Shown here: positions 26,381-36,389 of the stretch, piece after piece
How the letters are laid out: every line of letters starts with the position of its first letter
Numbering within the stretch: the first letter of the stretch is position 1
Assembly (NCBI RefSeq): GCF_001941625.1
Contig: NZ_CP016076.1
Location: 4,800,249 to 4,864,248 of the forward strand
Reading direction: 5' to 3'
From: Actinoalloteichus fjordicus
GTDB lineage: Bacteria; Actinomycetota; Actinomycetes; Mycobacteriales; Pseudonocardiaceae
Length of the DNA: 64,000 bases
Program-made: the position numbers and the translations under genes
The notes under the pieces: generated by a model
Database searches by the model: none
What the model saw: the letters and a program-made list of their open reading frames with translations, nothing else
Told to the model about the DNA's origin: nothing

Positions 26381-27084
26381 CCACCGCACTCGCCTTAGGG
26401 CTGATCGGCCTCGCCCTCGTCGACAGCACCAGTATCGGCACGCTGTTCATCCCCATCTGGCTGCTGCTCGCGCCCGGCCGGGTCCGGCTCGGCCGCTTCG
26501 CCGTCTATCTCGGGACCGTCGTCCTCTTCTACTTCGCCGCCGGGCTGTTCATCATGCTGGGCGCCGATGCCGCCCTGTCCCTGCTCGACACGCTCCTCGC
26601 GGGCATCGATCAGACGGTCCTGCGCAGTGTCCAGCTTGCGGCGGGCATCATCCTGCTGATCCTCAGCTTCCGCATGACCTCCAAGCGCCGTCAGGAGAAG
26701 GGTCCCGGCCGTATCACCCGCTGGCGGGAGCGCGCGCTCACCGAGGAAGGCCACGCCCCGTCGCTGATCTCGCTCGCCCTTGCCGCCGCAGGCATGGAAC
26801 TGGCGACCATGCTGCCCTACCTCGCGGCCATCGGGCTGATCGTCACCTCCGGTATCGGCTGGGGCGGCATCACGATCAGCCTCGCCGTGTACTGCCTGGT
26901 CATGGTGCTTCCGGCCGTCGTGCTCGTCGTCGCCAGGCTCCTCGCCCACGAGCGGATCGATCCGCTGTTGCAACGGATGAACGCCTGGATGACCAAGAAC
27001 GGGAACGAGACCATGAGCTGGATCGTCGGGATCGCCGGGGTCCTGATCGCCCTGAACGCCGTCGAGGCGCTCTTCGGCGGGTGA
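26377..27084 (+). CDS. GAP/Sap-family integral membrane protein
   Basis: A 235-aa protein with six predicted membrane helices, of the GAP family (Sap, the sulfolipid-addressing protein, and Gap, needed for glycopeptidolipid export in mycobacteria). The first helix has LALGLIGLALVDSTSIGTLFIP and the fourth LALAAAGMELATMLPYLAAIGLI, both typical. A basic loop (MTSKRRQEKGPGRITRWRER) lies between helices 3 and 4. It likely assists export of a lipid or small molecule. It is co-transcribed with, and coupled to, the upstream TetR. Confidence 0.85.
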   Translation: MTTALALGLIGLALVDSTSIGTLFIPIWLLLAPGRVRLGRFAVYLGTVVLFYFAAGLFIMLGADAALSLLDTLLAGIDQTVLRSVQLAAGIILLILSFRMTSKRRQEKGPGRITRWRERALTEEGHAPSLISLALAAAGMELATMLPYLAAIGLIVTSGIGWGGITISLAVYCLVMVLPAVVLVVARLLAHERIDPLLQRMNAWMTKNGNETMSWIVGIAGVLIALNAVEALFGG

Positions 27085-27297
27085 GCGGCCTGCCGCGAGG
27101 TCACGGGCACCGTCGGCGCCGGTGGAGCTCCCTGCCGGACCGCCGTCGGATCGGCCTAGCCATGCCGTCGGGCTCACCGCATGCGCCGCCTGCTGTCTGT
27201 CGCCGACGCCCGAGACGCGCGATGAGACACCCGCAGGCGGCGCATCCGCCGGGCAGCCCATCGACCCCGGCTCCTTGACGCCGAGTTAAATGCAGTG

Positions 27298-27311
27298 TGC
27301 GATATACCGCA
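27298..27311. promoter_or_regulatory. GntR-type operator over the GntR promoter
   Basis: TGCGATATACCGCA is an imperfect palindrome (TGCG-n-TATA-n-CGCA) whose last base is the A of ATG 27311. TTGACG (27274-27279) and TGCGAT (27298-27303) with 18 bp between them could be the promoter, giving a leaderless start. Confidence 0.45.
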
Positions 27312-27994
27312 TGCCGGTACCCCAGGTTCACCACGTCATGGCGAGATCGCTGCTGCGCGACGAGGCGTACCGGGCGATCCGCGACGCGATCGTCGACGGC
27401 ACCCTCGCCCCCGGCGAGCGTCTGCTGGACACCGAGCTGATCGACTGGCTCGGGGTGAGCCGCACGCCCATCCGGGAGGCGCTGGCCCGGCTGGAGCAGG
27501 CCGGACTCGTGCGATCCAAGCCGGGCCGCTACACGATCGTCGCCCCGCTGGACGTCCGGGCCACCCGCGAGGCTCAGTCGGTCGCCGCGGCCCTGCACGA
27601 ACTGGCCGTCCGCGAGTCGGCGGCCGCGCTGACCGACGTCGAGCTGTCGCTGATGCGTGCGGCGAATCAGCGACTCGCCGACGCCCTGCGCGCCGAGGAC
27701 GTCGACGGCGCACTGACCGCCGACGACGAGTTCCATGCCGTCCCGGTGATCGCGGCGGCCAACGAGACGCTGCGCTCGATGCTCGACCAGGTCACCCCGC
27801 TACTGCGCCGGGTGGAGCGGGTGCGGTTCTCCTCGTTGGCGGGCCGGGGCTCGGTCGCCCAGCACGCCAGGATCATCGAGCTGTGTGCCTCGGGCGACGT
27901 CGAGGGCGCGGCCGCCGCCACCCGCCACAACTGGGAGACCCTCGAACCGCTGCTCGCGGCCCACGAGGACGGCGAGGACGCGGCGATGTCGTGA
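27311..27994 (+). CDS. GntR-family (FCD domain) transcriptional regulator
   Basis: Regulator of the FadR/VanR group, 227 aa. The winged HTH (residues about 14-75) contains [31 protein letters not shown]. The C-terminal all-helical FCD ligand domain has the metal-binding style DDEFH and a late HARIIELC. Start candidates are ATG 27290, 27311 and 27338; I favour 27311 from the promoter spacing. The ACC deaminase gene follows 242 bp downstream in the same direction, as in many acdS loci, so it is the presumed target. Confidence 0.88.
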   Translation: MPVPQVHHVMARSLLRDEAYRAIRDAIVDGTLAPGERLLDTELIDWLGVSRTPIREALARLEQAGLVRSKPGRYTIVAPLDVRATREAQSVAAALHELAVRESAAALTDVELSLMRAANQRLADALRAEDVDGALTADDEFHAVPVIAAANETLRSMLDQVTPLLRRVERVRFSSLAGRGSVAQHARIIELCASGDVEGAAAATRHNWETLEPLLAAHEDGEDAAMS

Positions 27995-28236
27995 TCGGCA
28001 CGACGGCCCTGGCCGCCCACGATGCGCCGCAGCCGACGCCTTCGCAGCCGGGCCGCCGCCTGCTGCCCGCTCCGGCGATCGATCGGACGGCGGTCCGGCG
28101 GCAGCACCCGCCACTCGTCCTCGACGCCGCAGGAACTCCCATCGGGAACAGCCCCGGCGCCGCCAGCCCGCTCGCACCCTCCCCTGTCCCCGTCCCGTTC
28201 CCCACGAGACCGTCATCGACCCGAGGAGCGTCAGCC

Positions 28237-29244
28237 ATGTCCATCGAGGACTTCCCCCGGTATCCGCTGCTGTTCGGCCCCAGCCCGGTGCACCCGCTGG
28301 AACGACTGACCGAGCGGCTGGGCGGGCCGAGGATCTGGGCCAAGCGCGAGGACTGCAACAGCGGGCTGGCCTTCGGCGGCAACAAGACCCGCAAACTCGA
28401 GTACCTGGTGCCCGACGCGCTGGCGCAGGGCGCGGACACACTGGTCTCGATCGGCGGCATCCAGTCCAACCACACCCGCCAGGTCGCGGCGGTCGCGGCG
28501 CGGCTCGGGCTCAAGGCGCGGTTGGTGCAGGAGAGCTGGGTGGACTGGCCGGACCCGGTGAACGACAAGGTGGGCAACATCCTGCTGTCGCGGGTGATGG
28601 GCGCCCAGGTCGAACTCGTGACCGCCGGGTTCGGCATCGGGTTCAAGGAGAGCTGGGAACAGGCGCTGGCGGACATCCGCGACCAGGGCGGCACGCCGTA
28701 CGCGATCCCGGCCGGGGCCTCGGATCACCGGCTCGGCGGGCTGGGTTTCGCGAACTGGGCCGCCGAGGTGCAGCAGCAGGAGCGGGAACTCGGGGTCTTC
28801 TTCGACACCGTCGTCGTGTGCAGCGTGACCGGCTCGACGCAGGCGGGCATGATCGCCGGGTTCGCCGGGCAGGACCGCCCACGTCGAGTGATCGGCATCG
28901 ACGCCTCGGCCGAGATCGACGCGACGCGGGCCCAGGTCGAGAAGATCGCCCGCGCCACCGCAGAGCTGATCGGGCTCGGCCGCGAGCTGCGCGACGAGGA
29001 GATCGAGGTGCGGGCGGGCTGGGCGGGCGAGAAGTACGGCATCCCGGTCGACTCGACGCTCGCGGCGATGCGACTCACCGGCAGCCTGGAGGGCATGATC
29101 ATCGATCCCGTCTACGAGGGGAAGTCGATGGCCGGACTGATCGACCTCGTGCAGGAGGGCGACATCCCCGCCGATGCCACCGTGCTCTACGCGCATCTGG
29201 GCGGCCAGCCCGCGCTCAACGCCTACAGCGGACTCTTCGCCTGA
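28237..29244 (+). CDS. acdS: 1-aminocyclopropane-1-carboxylate deaminase
   Basis: PLP enzyme that opens ACC, the plant ethylene precursor, to 2-oxobutyrate and ammonia. It is 335 aa, close to the usual 337-338. The PLP lysine is Lys50 in [12 protein letters not shown], and [18 protein letters not shown] is the family signature. Glu294 (PVYEGKSM) and Leu321 ([13 protein letters not shown]) correspond to Glu295 and Leu322 of the Pseudomonas enzyme, which separate true ACC deaminases from D-cysteine desulfhydrases. ATG 28237 has GAGGAG (28223-28228). It implies a plant- or soil-associated host, and expression is probably under the upstream GntR. Confidence 0.94.
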   Translation: MSIEDFPRYPLLFGPSPVHPLERLTERLGGPRIWAKREDCNSGLAFGGNKTRKLEYLVPDALAQGADTLVSIGGIQSNHTRQVAAVAARLGLKARLVQESWVDWPDPVNDKVGNILLSRVMGAQVELVTAGFGIGFKESWEQALADIRDQGGTPYAIPAGASDHRLGGLGFANWAAEVQQQERELGVFFDTVVVCSVTGSTQAGMIAGFAGQDRPRRVIGIDASAEIDATRAQVEKIARATAELIGLGRELRDEEIEVRAGWAGEKYGIPVDSTLAAMRLTGSLEGMIIDPVYEGKSMAGLIDLVQEGDIPADATVLYAHLGGQPALNAYSGLFA

Positions 29245-29774
29245 CGCCGGGCAGGCCCGATCGTGCCTGGGCCGTCGGCTCCCGGCGAGCCGTGCCGAGT
29301 CGTCAGGCTGATGAGCCGGGCTCGCCGCCTGGTTAGCACGCGATTCCGTTCCCCGTGCACCGCAGCGGGACACCTCGTCCGCCCGGCCCAGGTGCGCTGT
29401 CGCACCGGTCTGGTCGTCCTCCTTGTCGCCGAAAAGTGCACCTTCTCGGGGGGCCACGCCGGATGCGGCCGGTAGGCGCACTTGATGTGTGCGCAGACGT
29501 GGAACGCAGCGACCGTCGATCCCCGAGGAGACCCGGGCGGCGGGCACCGGTCGAGCCTCGACGACCAGGCTCGGTGCACCAACGAAAACTCCGCACCCGC
29601 GATCGCACCGCCAAGGCCGGATTCCGTCCGGACCGGGCTCGATGACGGTCGTTCAGACAGCCGATCTCCAGCAGAGTAGATCTTCAGGCAACCTTAATCG
29701 GCCTTCCCGCGTACAGGCAGCAGCGACTTCGTCGGCCCGACAGTGACGGCCGACGGTCGACTATGGAGGCTTGA
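29245..29774. other. Gap without a supported gene
   Basis: About 530 bp between acdS and the S8 peptidase. Only small hairpins are visible (for example GGTGCG-CTGT-CGCACC near 29395). Confidence 0.3.
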
Positions 29775-32700
29775 ATGCGATTACGTGCCTTACGGTCGGC
29801 GGCCGCCCTGGCCGCCGTGTTCGCGGTGGCGGTGCCCGCCGCCGCGCTGGGAGCCGGTCCGCCCGACGGCCCGCCCCCGGCGGGCGGGCCGAGCGGCGCG
29901 CCGGGACAGACCGGGCCGGTGCGTTCGGTCACCCTGATCACCGGGGACCGGGTGCTGTTCACCGAGGACGGCGACGAGGTCAGTGTGGTCTCGGTGCAGC
30001 AGCCGGTGGAGCGGCGCGGCATCAGCTGGATGCGCACCTGGGACGACTCCGGCGTCTCGGTACTGCCGTCCGACGCCCTGCCGCTGGTGGCGGCGGGCAG
30101 GCTGGACGAACGGCTCTTCCACATCACGACGCTGGTGGACCAGGGCCTCACCGACGACGAGCAGGACGACCTCCGGCTGATCGTCACCGACGGGGCCGAC
30201 GACGCCGAGGGCGTCGGGATCTTCGGCACCGCCACGCTGCCCGAGGTGGCCGAGATCGAGACCTCGCTGCCCGATCTCGGGATGCAAAGCGTGTCGGTTC
30301 CTCGGTCGGACACCCCAGAGTTCTGGTCGGAGCTGACCGCCCAGCCCACCACGTTCGCCGACTCTGCGGAGAAGCTGTGGCTGGACGGGCGTGTGCAGGC
30401 CAGCCTGGACGTCAGCGTGCCGCTGGTCGGCGCCCCCGAGGCCTGGGAGGCGGGCTACACCGGCGCCGGGGTTCGCGTGGCGGTGCTCGACACCGGCTAT
30501 GACGCCGAACACCCGGATCTGGCGGGCAGAGTCGTCGCCGAGGAGAGCTTCGTCGAAGGCCTGCCGGTCCAGGACGGTAACGGCCACGGCACCCACGTGG
30601 CAGGCACCATCGCAGGCACGGGTGCCGCGTCCGACGGGAGCTACCGGGGCGTCGCGCCCGACGCGGAGCTGATGATCGGCAGGGTCCTCGACGACGGCGG
30701 CGGCGGTTTCGAGAGCGAGATCATCGCAGGCATGGAGTGGGCCGCCGAAGAAGGCGCACAGGTGGTCAACATGAGCCTGGGCGGCGGCGCCTACGGTGAC
30801 GACGATCCGATGGTCGTGACGCTGAACAGCCTGTCCGAGACGCACGGGACACTGTTCGTCACGGCGGCGGGCAACTACGGCGCGCGCGGGTCGGTGGGCA
30901 GCCCCGCCGTCGCAGATGCCTCGCTCGCGGTCGGCAGCACCACCAAACAGGACGAGCGCAGCGACTTCTCCAGCCAGGGTCCCCGCCCGTGGGACTTCGG
31001 GCTGAAGCCGGAGATCGCCGCACCGGGCACCGACATCACCGCGGCGGGTGCCGCAGGCGCCGGTTCCGACTATCTGACGATGTCGGGCACCTCGATGGCC
31101 GCCCCGCACGTCGCTGGTGCCGCCGCCATCGTCGCGCAGGCACACCCGGAGGCGGCAGGCGAGGAGCTGAAGTCCCGGCTCGTCGGCAGCGCGCAGCCGT
31201 TGGCCGACATCAGCGTGCACGCTCAGGGCGCGGGCAGGCTGGACGTCGCCCGCGCGGCAGCCCAGCAGCTCCGCGCCGAGCCCGCTGCGCTGGGCATCGG
31301 CAGGCTGGCCTGGCCGCACGACCCGGCCGAGCCGACCATTCGAACGGTGACCTACCACAATCCGACGCAGGACGACGTCGAACTGACGCTGTCCGTGGCG
31401 GTCGACGGACCGCACGACATCGTCGCGCTGGAGGCGGAGACCGTCGTGGTGCCCGCCCACGGCAGCGCCGACGTCGACGTCCGGATCACACCGAGCAGCG
31501 AGGTAACCGGGGAGTACACCGGACGGGTGATCGCCGAGGCGGGTGAGGACCGACTGGTCACGCCGCTGTCGGTCCACGTCGAGCCGGCGGCCTATGACGT
31601 CTCGGTCGAGGTCACCGACAGCGCGGGCGAACCCAGCGACGGTCTGCTCATCGTGCAGGACCGCGCAACGGGCGCCTCGAACATCGTGTATGCCTCCGAT
31701 GGTCCGAGTGCCCGGCTCTACGCGGGCGAGTACCGAGTGATCGGCTTCGGAATCCGCTTCCAGGACGGCGAGCAGGAGGCGGAGACCACCGCGATGGCCC
31801 TCGACTCGTTCACCGTGGAGCCGGGTGCCGCGCTGCGGCTCTCCGGACAGGACGGCCAGCCCGTCGAGATCGGCATCGAGGGAACCGACGACCTCGCCCA
31901 GAACCTGGGGTCGGTGATCCTGGAGTCCACAGTGGTCCCGGAGCTGGCCACCGGAATCCAGGCGGATGCCGTGCGGGAGAACCTCGTCATCCCGTCGGGG
32001 GCGGTGCCGGACCTGGAATACCACTACTCCGGCTTCTGGGGAGTGCCGTGGGCCTCGGCGACCGTCCTCGGTGACGACGGGTTCACCCTCGGCTGGGCAC
32101 TGGAGCAGTCCATCGAGGGCTTTGACCTCAGCACGACGGGCACCGTGGTCGACGTCACCCAGCTGGCGCCGGAGGACTTCCCCGACCTGACGGGGATGAT
32201 CCCGCTCATCGCCGACACCGAGTACGTCTTCGACGATGCCCACCATGCCGCGCTGGTGGAGTCGTCGAAGCGACACGGCGCCGAGCTGGTGCTGTCCCAC
32301 AATTACATCGAGGACCTCTCGGTGCTGCCCGTGGTGCAGGTCTTCCACCCCAACGACATCGAACGCCTGCTGTCCCGGCTGGAGACCGGCCTGAGGGACG
32401 TCTCGGTGACGCTGACCTCCCAAAGTCCGGTCGGTTATCACCTCGCCGACTCGGTCTTCGACGGGCTGAGCGCCGAGGCGACGGACTGGCGGTTCGACCC
32501 GGCGGAACTCGCCGAGGTCGAATCCGTCCAAAACCATCCGCTGGGCAGCGGACGGGAGTGGACGCCCGTGGCTTACACCATCGACGGCGGGATCTCGTTC
32601 GCCGTGGAGTCGCCGCGTCGTACGCCGCATCGGCGGACCGACTACTTCTCCGCCGACGTCGAATGGGCCACCGTCACCTCGCTCGGTCACGACGAGGAGA

Positions 32701-33458
32701 CCGGCGAGGGCTATGCGGAGCTCGAGACCGTCTTCGAGGCCCGGCCCGCCGGGCCGAATCCGGCGCACGGCATCTGGGTCGGCCCGCTGGGCCCGTCCCT
32801 GCCGACCGTCCGGTACTCGGCCGAGGGCCTGGTGCCCCCGGTGTTCCGGCGGGACGACGTGCTGACCGTCGAGGTGCCGATGTTCGGCGACAGCGAGCCG
32901 CGCAACATCGCCTACCCGCACGAGGTCGACACCGGCAGCACGGTGCTCGAACAGGACGGCGCCGAGATCGGTCGCAGCGACTCGGCCGGCCGGGGCTCCT
33001 TCCGGCTGCCCGCCTCCTCGGACGGCTGGTTCGAGCTGTCGGCGACCGGCGTCCGGGACGCCGACTGGTGGCCGATCTCCACCGAGGTACAGGCGGACTG
33101 GCGTTTCCAGTCGAGTCCGGCCGAGGCGGGCACGATCGCGGCCCCTCGACTGCTCGACGTCCGCTACGGCCTCGAGCTGGACCAGACGAACTCCGCCGCC
33201 GCCGGAACACCGGTGGGCGGTTCGGTGACGGTCGGGGCTGCCGAGGGCGACTCGCCGGTCACCGAGCTGGCACTGTCCTACTCACTCGACGACGGGGCCA
33301 CCTGGCACGAGGCCGCGACGCAGCAGGAGGGCGAGGCATGGACGGTGGAGATCCCGGCCGCAGCCGAGGGCGAGCATGTCTCGCTCCGCGTGGCGGCCGA
33401 GGACGAGAGCGGCCACGCCGTGACCGAGACGATCATCCGCGCCTACGCGGTGCGGTGA
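29775..33458 (+). CDS. Secreted giant S8 subtilisin-like serine peptidase (copy 1)
   Basis: Extracellular endopeptidase, 1227 aa. It has a Sec signal (LRSAAALAAVFAVAVPAAALG) and a Pro/Gly linker, then a prodomain beginning SVTLITGDRVL. The catalytic domain of about 230-500 holds Asp239 (VLDTGYD), His271 (GHGTHVAG) and Ser440 (SGTSMAAPHVAG). Some 700 C-terminal residues form beta-rich modules ending in a domain with SYSLDDGATWHEA. Start ATG 29775 follows GGAGG (29765-29769). It is a clear paralog of the peptidase at 48716-52026, with the same domain order and many shared phrases (LPLVAAGRLDERLF versus WPLVRQGRLDARLF). No immunity or export genes are adjacent. Confidence 0.94.
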   Translation: MRLRALRSAAALAAVFAVAVPAAALGAGPPDGPPPAGGPSGAPGQTGPVRSVTLITGDRVLFTEDGDEVSVVSVQQPVERRGISWMRTWDDSGVSVLPSDALPLVAAGRLDERLFHITTLVDQGLTDDEQDDLRLIVTDGADDAEGVGIFGTATLPEVAEIETSLPDLGMQSVSVPRSDTPEFWSELTAQPTTFADSAEKLWLDGRVQASLDVSVPLVGAPEAWEAGYTGAGVRVAVLDTGYDAEHPDLAGRVVAEESFVEGLPVQDGNGHGTHVAGTIAGTGAASDGSYRGVAPDAELMIGRVLDDGGGGFESEIIAGMEWAAEEGAQVVNMSLGGGAYGDDDPMVVTLNSLSETHGTLFVTAAGNYGARGSVGSPAVADASLAVGSTTKQDERSDFSSQGPRPWDFGLKPEIAAPGTDITAAGAAGAGSDYLTMSGTSMAAPHVAGAAAIVAQAHPEAAGEELKSRLVGSAQPLADISVHAQGAGRLDVARAAAQQLRAEPAALGIGRLAWPHDPAEPTIRTVTYHNPTQDDVELTLSVAVDGPHDIVALEAETVVVPAHGSADVDVRITPSSEVTGEYTGRVIAEAGEDRLVTPLSVHVEPAAYDVSVEVTDSAGEPSDGLLIVQDRATGASNIVYASDGPSARLYAGEYRVIGFGIRFQDGEQEAETTAMALDSFTVEPGAALRLSGQDGQPVEIGIEGTDDLAQNLGSVILESTVVPELATGIQADAVRENLVIPSGAVPDLEYHYSGFWGVPWASATVLGDDGFTLGWALEQSIEGFDLSTTGTVVDVTQLAPEDFPDLTGMIPLIADTEYVFDDAHHAALVESSKRHGAELVLSHNYIEDLSVLPVVQVFHPNDIERLLSRLETGLRDVSVTLTSQSPVGYHLADSVFDGLSAEATDWRFDPAELAEVESVQNHPLGSGREWTPVAYTIDGGISFAVESPRRTPHRRTDYFSADVEWATVTSLGHDEETGEGYAELETVFEARPAGPNPAHGIWVGPLGPSLPTVRYSAEGLVPPVFRRDDVLTVEVPMFGDSEPRNIAYPHEVDTGSTVLEQDGAEIGRSDSAGRGSFRLPASSDGWFELSATGVRDADWWPISTEVQADWRFQSSPAEAGTIAAPRLLDVRYGLELDQTNSAAAGTPVGGSVTVGAAEGDSPVTELALSYSLDDGATWHEAATQQEGEAWTVEIPAAAEGEHVSLRVAAEDESGHAVTETIIRAYAVR

Positions 33459-33597
33459 GGTGTCTCGGCGGCAGGCGGCCGAGCTGATCACGGCCGCCCG
33501 TTGGCTCAGGGTCTGATCGGTCGGGACTGACCGACGTCCCGTGCTCGTCACCGCGTCCGCGCGGCGACGGCGCGGGCGGTCCGGACCCACCCACCAG

Positions 33598-33635
33598 GCT
33601 CGGCGTGGTACGCGAACTCGCGTACCACGCCGAGC
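33598..33635. terminator. Bidirectional terminator hairpin
   Basis: A perfect 17-bp stem (33598-33614 with 33619-33635) and AACT loop, between the convergent peptidase and siderophore-reductase genes. The rest of 33459-33864 shows no gene. Confidence 0.8.
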
Positions 33636-33864
33636 TGTCGACGGCCGGGGTTCGACGAGGCCGGGAAAGCCCGTCGCGCGCAACGGTGAGGGCGGCGCGA
33701 CCTGCGTCGATCCGAGACCGCTTACGCCGCCGGGACGGGGAGGCTCTCGTTCCCGGCGGCCGTGGCGTCCCGGCGGCGGACGGGTCCCACCGGCAACACC
33801 CGAGAAGCGGCGCGTCCCGACGGGCCGGGCGACGAAGCGGCGGCGGGCGGCAATGTCGTCTCGC

Positions 33865-34716
33865 TCATTCCCGGCTGCGTCCGAGCCGCCAGTAGCCGGA
33901 GAACATGATCCGACGGCGATCGACCCCGCGTTCCTTCACGAGGTGTCGGCGCAGTCCGGTGGCCAGTGCCGACTCGCCACAGGCCCAGGCGTAGCCGAGG
34001 CCGTCGAGCGGAATGTCCCGCACGGCGTCGAGCAGTCGGGACCCCGGCGCGTCGCTCCCCCGGTACAGCCAGGTCACCGGGATCGGCGAGTCGACGGGCT
34101 GCCGATAGTCGGCAGCAGGCAGCTCGACGAAGGCCCGGACATCGACGTCATCATGCGGAAGGGATTCGAGGATCGAGGACAGCGCGGGCAGTGCCGTCTC
34201 ATCGGCGGCCAGCAGTCGAAGTCCCGCACCGGTCCTCGGCCGGTAGGTCGACGTACCGGCCCGGAAGCCTGCGACCGCGCCGGGCAGCGCGGCGCCCGCC
34301 CAGCGGGACGCCGGTCCGGTGTCCCCGTGCAGCACGAAGTCCACGTCGATCTCGCCCACGTCGGCGCGCAGGGCTCGCACCGTGTACCAGCGAAGTTCGG
34401 GGCGTTCGTCCGGCGAGATCCCTCGGATCGCCTGCCGCACGTTGAGCCGATCCGCGTCGGGCATGGCGAGCGCGGCGCCGTGCCGGGGTGGGATCAGCAG
34501 GCCGAAGTACTCGTCAGGGCCGGTGAGGCCGAAGGTGTGGAACCCGGGCGCATGGAAGGTGATCCGACGCAGGTTCGGCGCGAGATCCACCACCCGGTCG
34601 ACCGTCATCGGGAACTGGTGGAACTCGCGGCGCTCGTTGGGCGGGGCCATCACCAGCGACACCGCCTTGGTGAGCACGGTGTGCTGGATTCGCTCGAACC
34701 TCGAAGGGCTGGACAC
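33865..34716 (-). CDS. Siderophore-interacting protein (FAD-dependent ferric-siderophore reductase)
   Basis: ViuB/SIP-family flavoprotein that reduces ferric siderophores in the cytosol to free iron, 283 aa. The FAD-binding beta-barrel contains RRITFHAPG and YTVRALRADVGEIDVDFVLHG; the C-terminal NAD(P)H domain contains LLAADETALPALSSILE and YAWACGESALATGLRRHL. It starts at GTG 34716 behind GGGAGG. An iron box lies just upstream (34745-34763), so it should be co-regulated with the siderophore uptake genes at 0.8-4.7 kb. Confidence 0.94.
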   Translation of the reverse strand: MSSPSRFERIQHTVLTKAVSLVMAPPNERREFHQFPMTVDRVVDLAPNLRRITFHAPGFHTFGLTGPDEYFGLLIPPRHGAALAMPDADRLNVRQAIRGISPDERPELRWYTVRALRADVGEIDVDFVLHGDTGPASRWAGAALPGAVAGFRAGTSTYRPRTGAGLRLLAADETALPALSSILESLPHDDVDVRAFVELPAADYRQPVDSPIPVTWLYRGSDAPGSRLLDAVRDIPLDGLGYAWACGESALATGLRRHLVKERGVDRRRIMFSGYWRLGRSRE

Positions 34717-34744
34717 CGGACCTCCCGAACCAAGACTAAAGAAG

Positions 34745-34763
34745 TGAGGCTAGCCTAACCTTT
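34745..34763. promoter_or_regulatory. IdeR/DtxR iron box upstream of the siderophore-interacting protein
   Basis: TGAGGCTAGCCTAACCTTT matches TTAGGTTAGGCTAACCTAA at 14 of 19 positions and lies 28 bp upstream of the start. Confidence 0.75.
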
Positions 34764-34991
34764 CTAGCCGGGGCGCCGAGTGGCACATCGCGACGACGTG
34801 CGCACCGCCGCCGCGCGGAAGGGCACAGCGCGGGCAGGGAAACGCGTGCGAGGGCGGAGCGGTGCGCGGGTGCGGTGGCGCGTCGTCAGCCGAGCCGACG
34901 CACGGGAACGCGGTTCGACGTCGTCCACCGATTCACCCGCCTGGGGCTCGTCGAACGGAATACCGCACGGGACCTCGGGGTTGCCGTACCC

Positions 34992-35627
34992 ATGACGGAC
35001 ATCGGCTTCATCGGAGCGGGCCACATCGGCGGCGGCCTGGCGCGACGCGCGGTGGCAACGGGCTATGACGTGGTGATCAGCAACTCGCGGGGCCCCGAGA
35101 CACTGCGCGACCTCGTCGCGGAACTGGGCGAGCAGGCCACGGCAGGCACGACGGCGGAGGCTGCGGAGGCACCGATCGTCGTGGTGAGCATTCCCCTGAA
35201 GGCCTACGTGGCGGTGCCGCCCGCCGCCGTGGCAGGCAGGATCGTGATCGAGACGAACAACTACTACCCGCAGCGCGACGGCCGGATCGCCGAGCTGGAG
35301 GCGCGGGAGCTGACCAGCTCCGAGCTGCACGCCAGACACTGGCCCGCCGCCAGGGTGGTCAAGGCCTTCAACGCGATTCCGGCGGCGGAGATCGCGACCG
35401 ACGCGAGTCCGACAGGCACGCCGAATCGCCGGGCGATCCCCATCGCGGGCGACGACGCGGCGGCCAAGGCCGAGGTCACCGAGTTGATCGACCGGCTCGG
35501 CTTCGACGTGGTCGACGTCGGGACGCTGGCGGAGAGCTGGCGGATCGAGCCGGGCACCCCGTCCTACGGCGTCCGCGAGAACGCGGCGCAGGCCGAGGCG
35601 AGCATCGCCGCCGCTCGACGACTCTGA
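34992..35627 (+). CDS. NADP oxidoreductase, F420-dependent reductase-like (PF03807 type)
   Basis: Rossmann-fold NADPH-binding protein, 211 aa. The N-terminus MTDIGFIGAGHIGGGLARRAVATGYDVVISNSRG holds the GxGxxG loop and the Ser/Arg that prefer NADP(H). The central IVIETNNYYPQRDG and the segment HWPAARVVKAFNAIPA are those of the NADPH:F420 reductase-like family. The start is ATG 34992, since the open frame upstream lacks coding character; the ribosome site is weak. It is shorter than authentic Fno, so its partner may be another flavin or F420. It stands alone. Confidence 0.85.
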   Translation: MTDIGFIGAGHIGGGLARRAVATGYDVVISNSRGPETLRDLVAELGEQATAGTTAEAAEAPIVVVSIPLKAYVAVPPAAVAGRIVIETNNYYPQRDGRIAELEARELTSSELHARHWPAARVVKAFNAIPAAEIATDASPTGTPNRRAIPIAGDDAAAKAEVTELIDRLGFDVVDVGTLAESWRIEPGTPSYGVRENAAQAEASIAAARRL

Positions 35628-35765
35628 TCGTCGCCCGCCGGGCGAGTCGACATCGGACAGTCGTCGACACGCCCCGGCAACACCGCGCCGGATGCGGACG
35701 TGGCAGCGGGGCTGCGGGCCGGTGCACCCCCAGAATTTGCACCGGCCCGCCGCAGGCGCGACGAC

Positions 35766-36389
35766 TCAGGAGGCGGGCAGCAGCAGGCCGTTGCGGCCCG
35801 CACGAGCGTCGACGAACCGGCGCTCGACCTCTGCCCAGTTCACGACGTTCCACAGCTTGGCGATGTAGTCGGCCTTGACGTTGCGGTACTGCAGGTAATA
35901 GGCGTGCTCCCAGATGTCGAACACCAGCAGCGGTGTGGTGGTGATCGCCAGGTTGGAGTGGTGGTCCTTGAGCTGCTGGGTGATCAGCCGCTCGCCCACC
36001 GGGTCCCAGGCCAGCACGCCCCAGCCGTTGCCCTGGATGGAGACGGCGCTGAGCTGGGCGCGCAGGCCGTCGAAGGAGCCGAAGTCCTCGTCGATCGCGG
36101 CGGCCAGCTCGCCGGTGGGCTTGTCGCCGCCGTCCGGGCCCAACACCTTCCACCAGATCAGGTGCAGCGAGTGGCCCGCGAGGTGGAAGGCCAGCGTGGT
36201 CTGCAGGCCGACGATCGAGCTGAAGTCGCCCTTGTCCCTGGCCTCGGCGATCTTGTCGATCGTGTCGTTGGCGCCCGTGACATAGGCGGCGTGGTGCTTG
36301 CTGTGGTGCAGCTCGTTGATCTCGCCCGCCACGGCGGGTTCGAGGGCCGCATAGTCATAGTCGAGTTCGGGCAGTACGTAGCGGGCCAT
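35766..36389 (-). CDS. Superoxide dismutase (Fe/Mn family)
   Basis: Dismutes superoxide to oxygen and peroxide in the cytosol; 207 aa, full length. Metal ligands are His in INELHHSKHH, His in LAGHSLHLIWW, and Asp plus His in FDIWEHAYYLQY. Gly in the LAGH position together with Gln of IQGNGWGVLAW resembles the Mn-type second sphere, though cambialistic enzymes also occur. It starts at ATG 36389 with GGAG 7 nt upstream. It is divergent from the LysR gene, with an inverted repeat ACCTC...GAGGT about 60 bp upstream of the start. Confidence 0.96.
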   Translation of the reverse strand: MARYVLPELDYDYAALEPAVAGEINELHHSKHHAAYVTGANDTIDKIAEARDKGDFSSIVGLQTTLAFHLAGHSLHLIWWKVLGPDGGDKPTGELAAAIDEDFGSFDGLRAQLSAVSIQGNGWGVLAWDPVGERLITQQLKDHHSNLAITTTPLLVFDIWEHAYYLQYRNVKADYIAKLWNVVNWAEVERRFVDARAGRNGLLLPAS

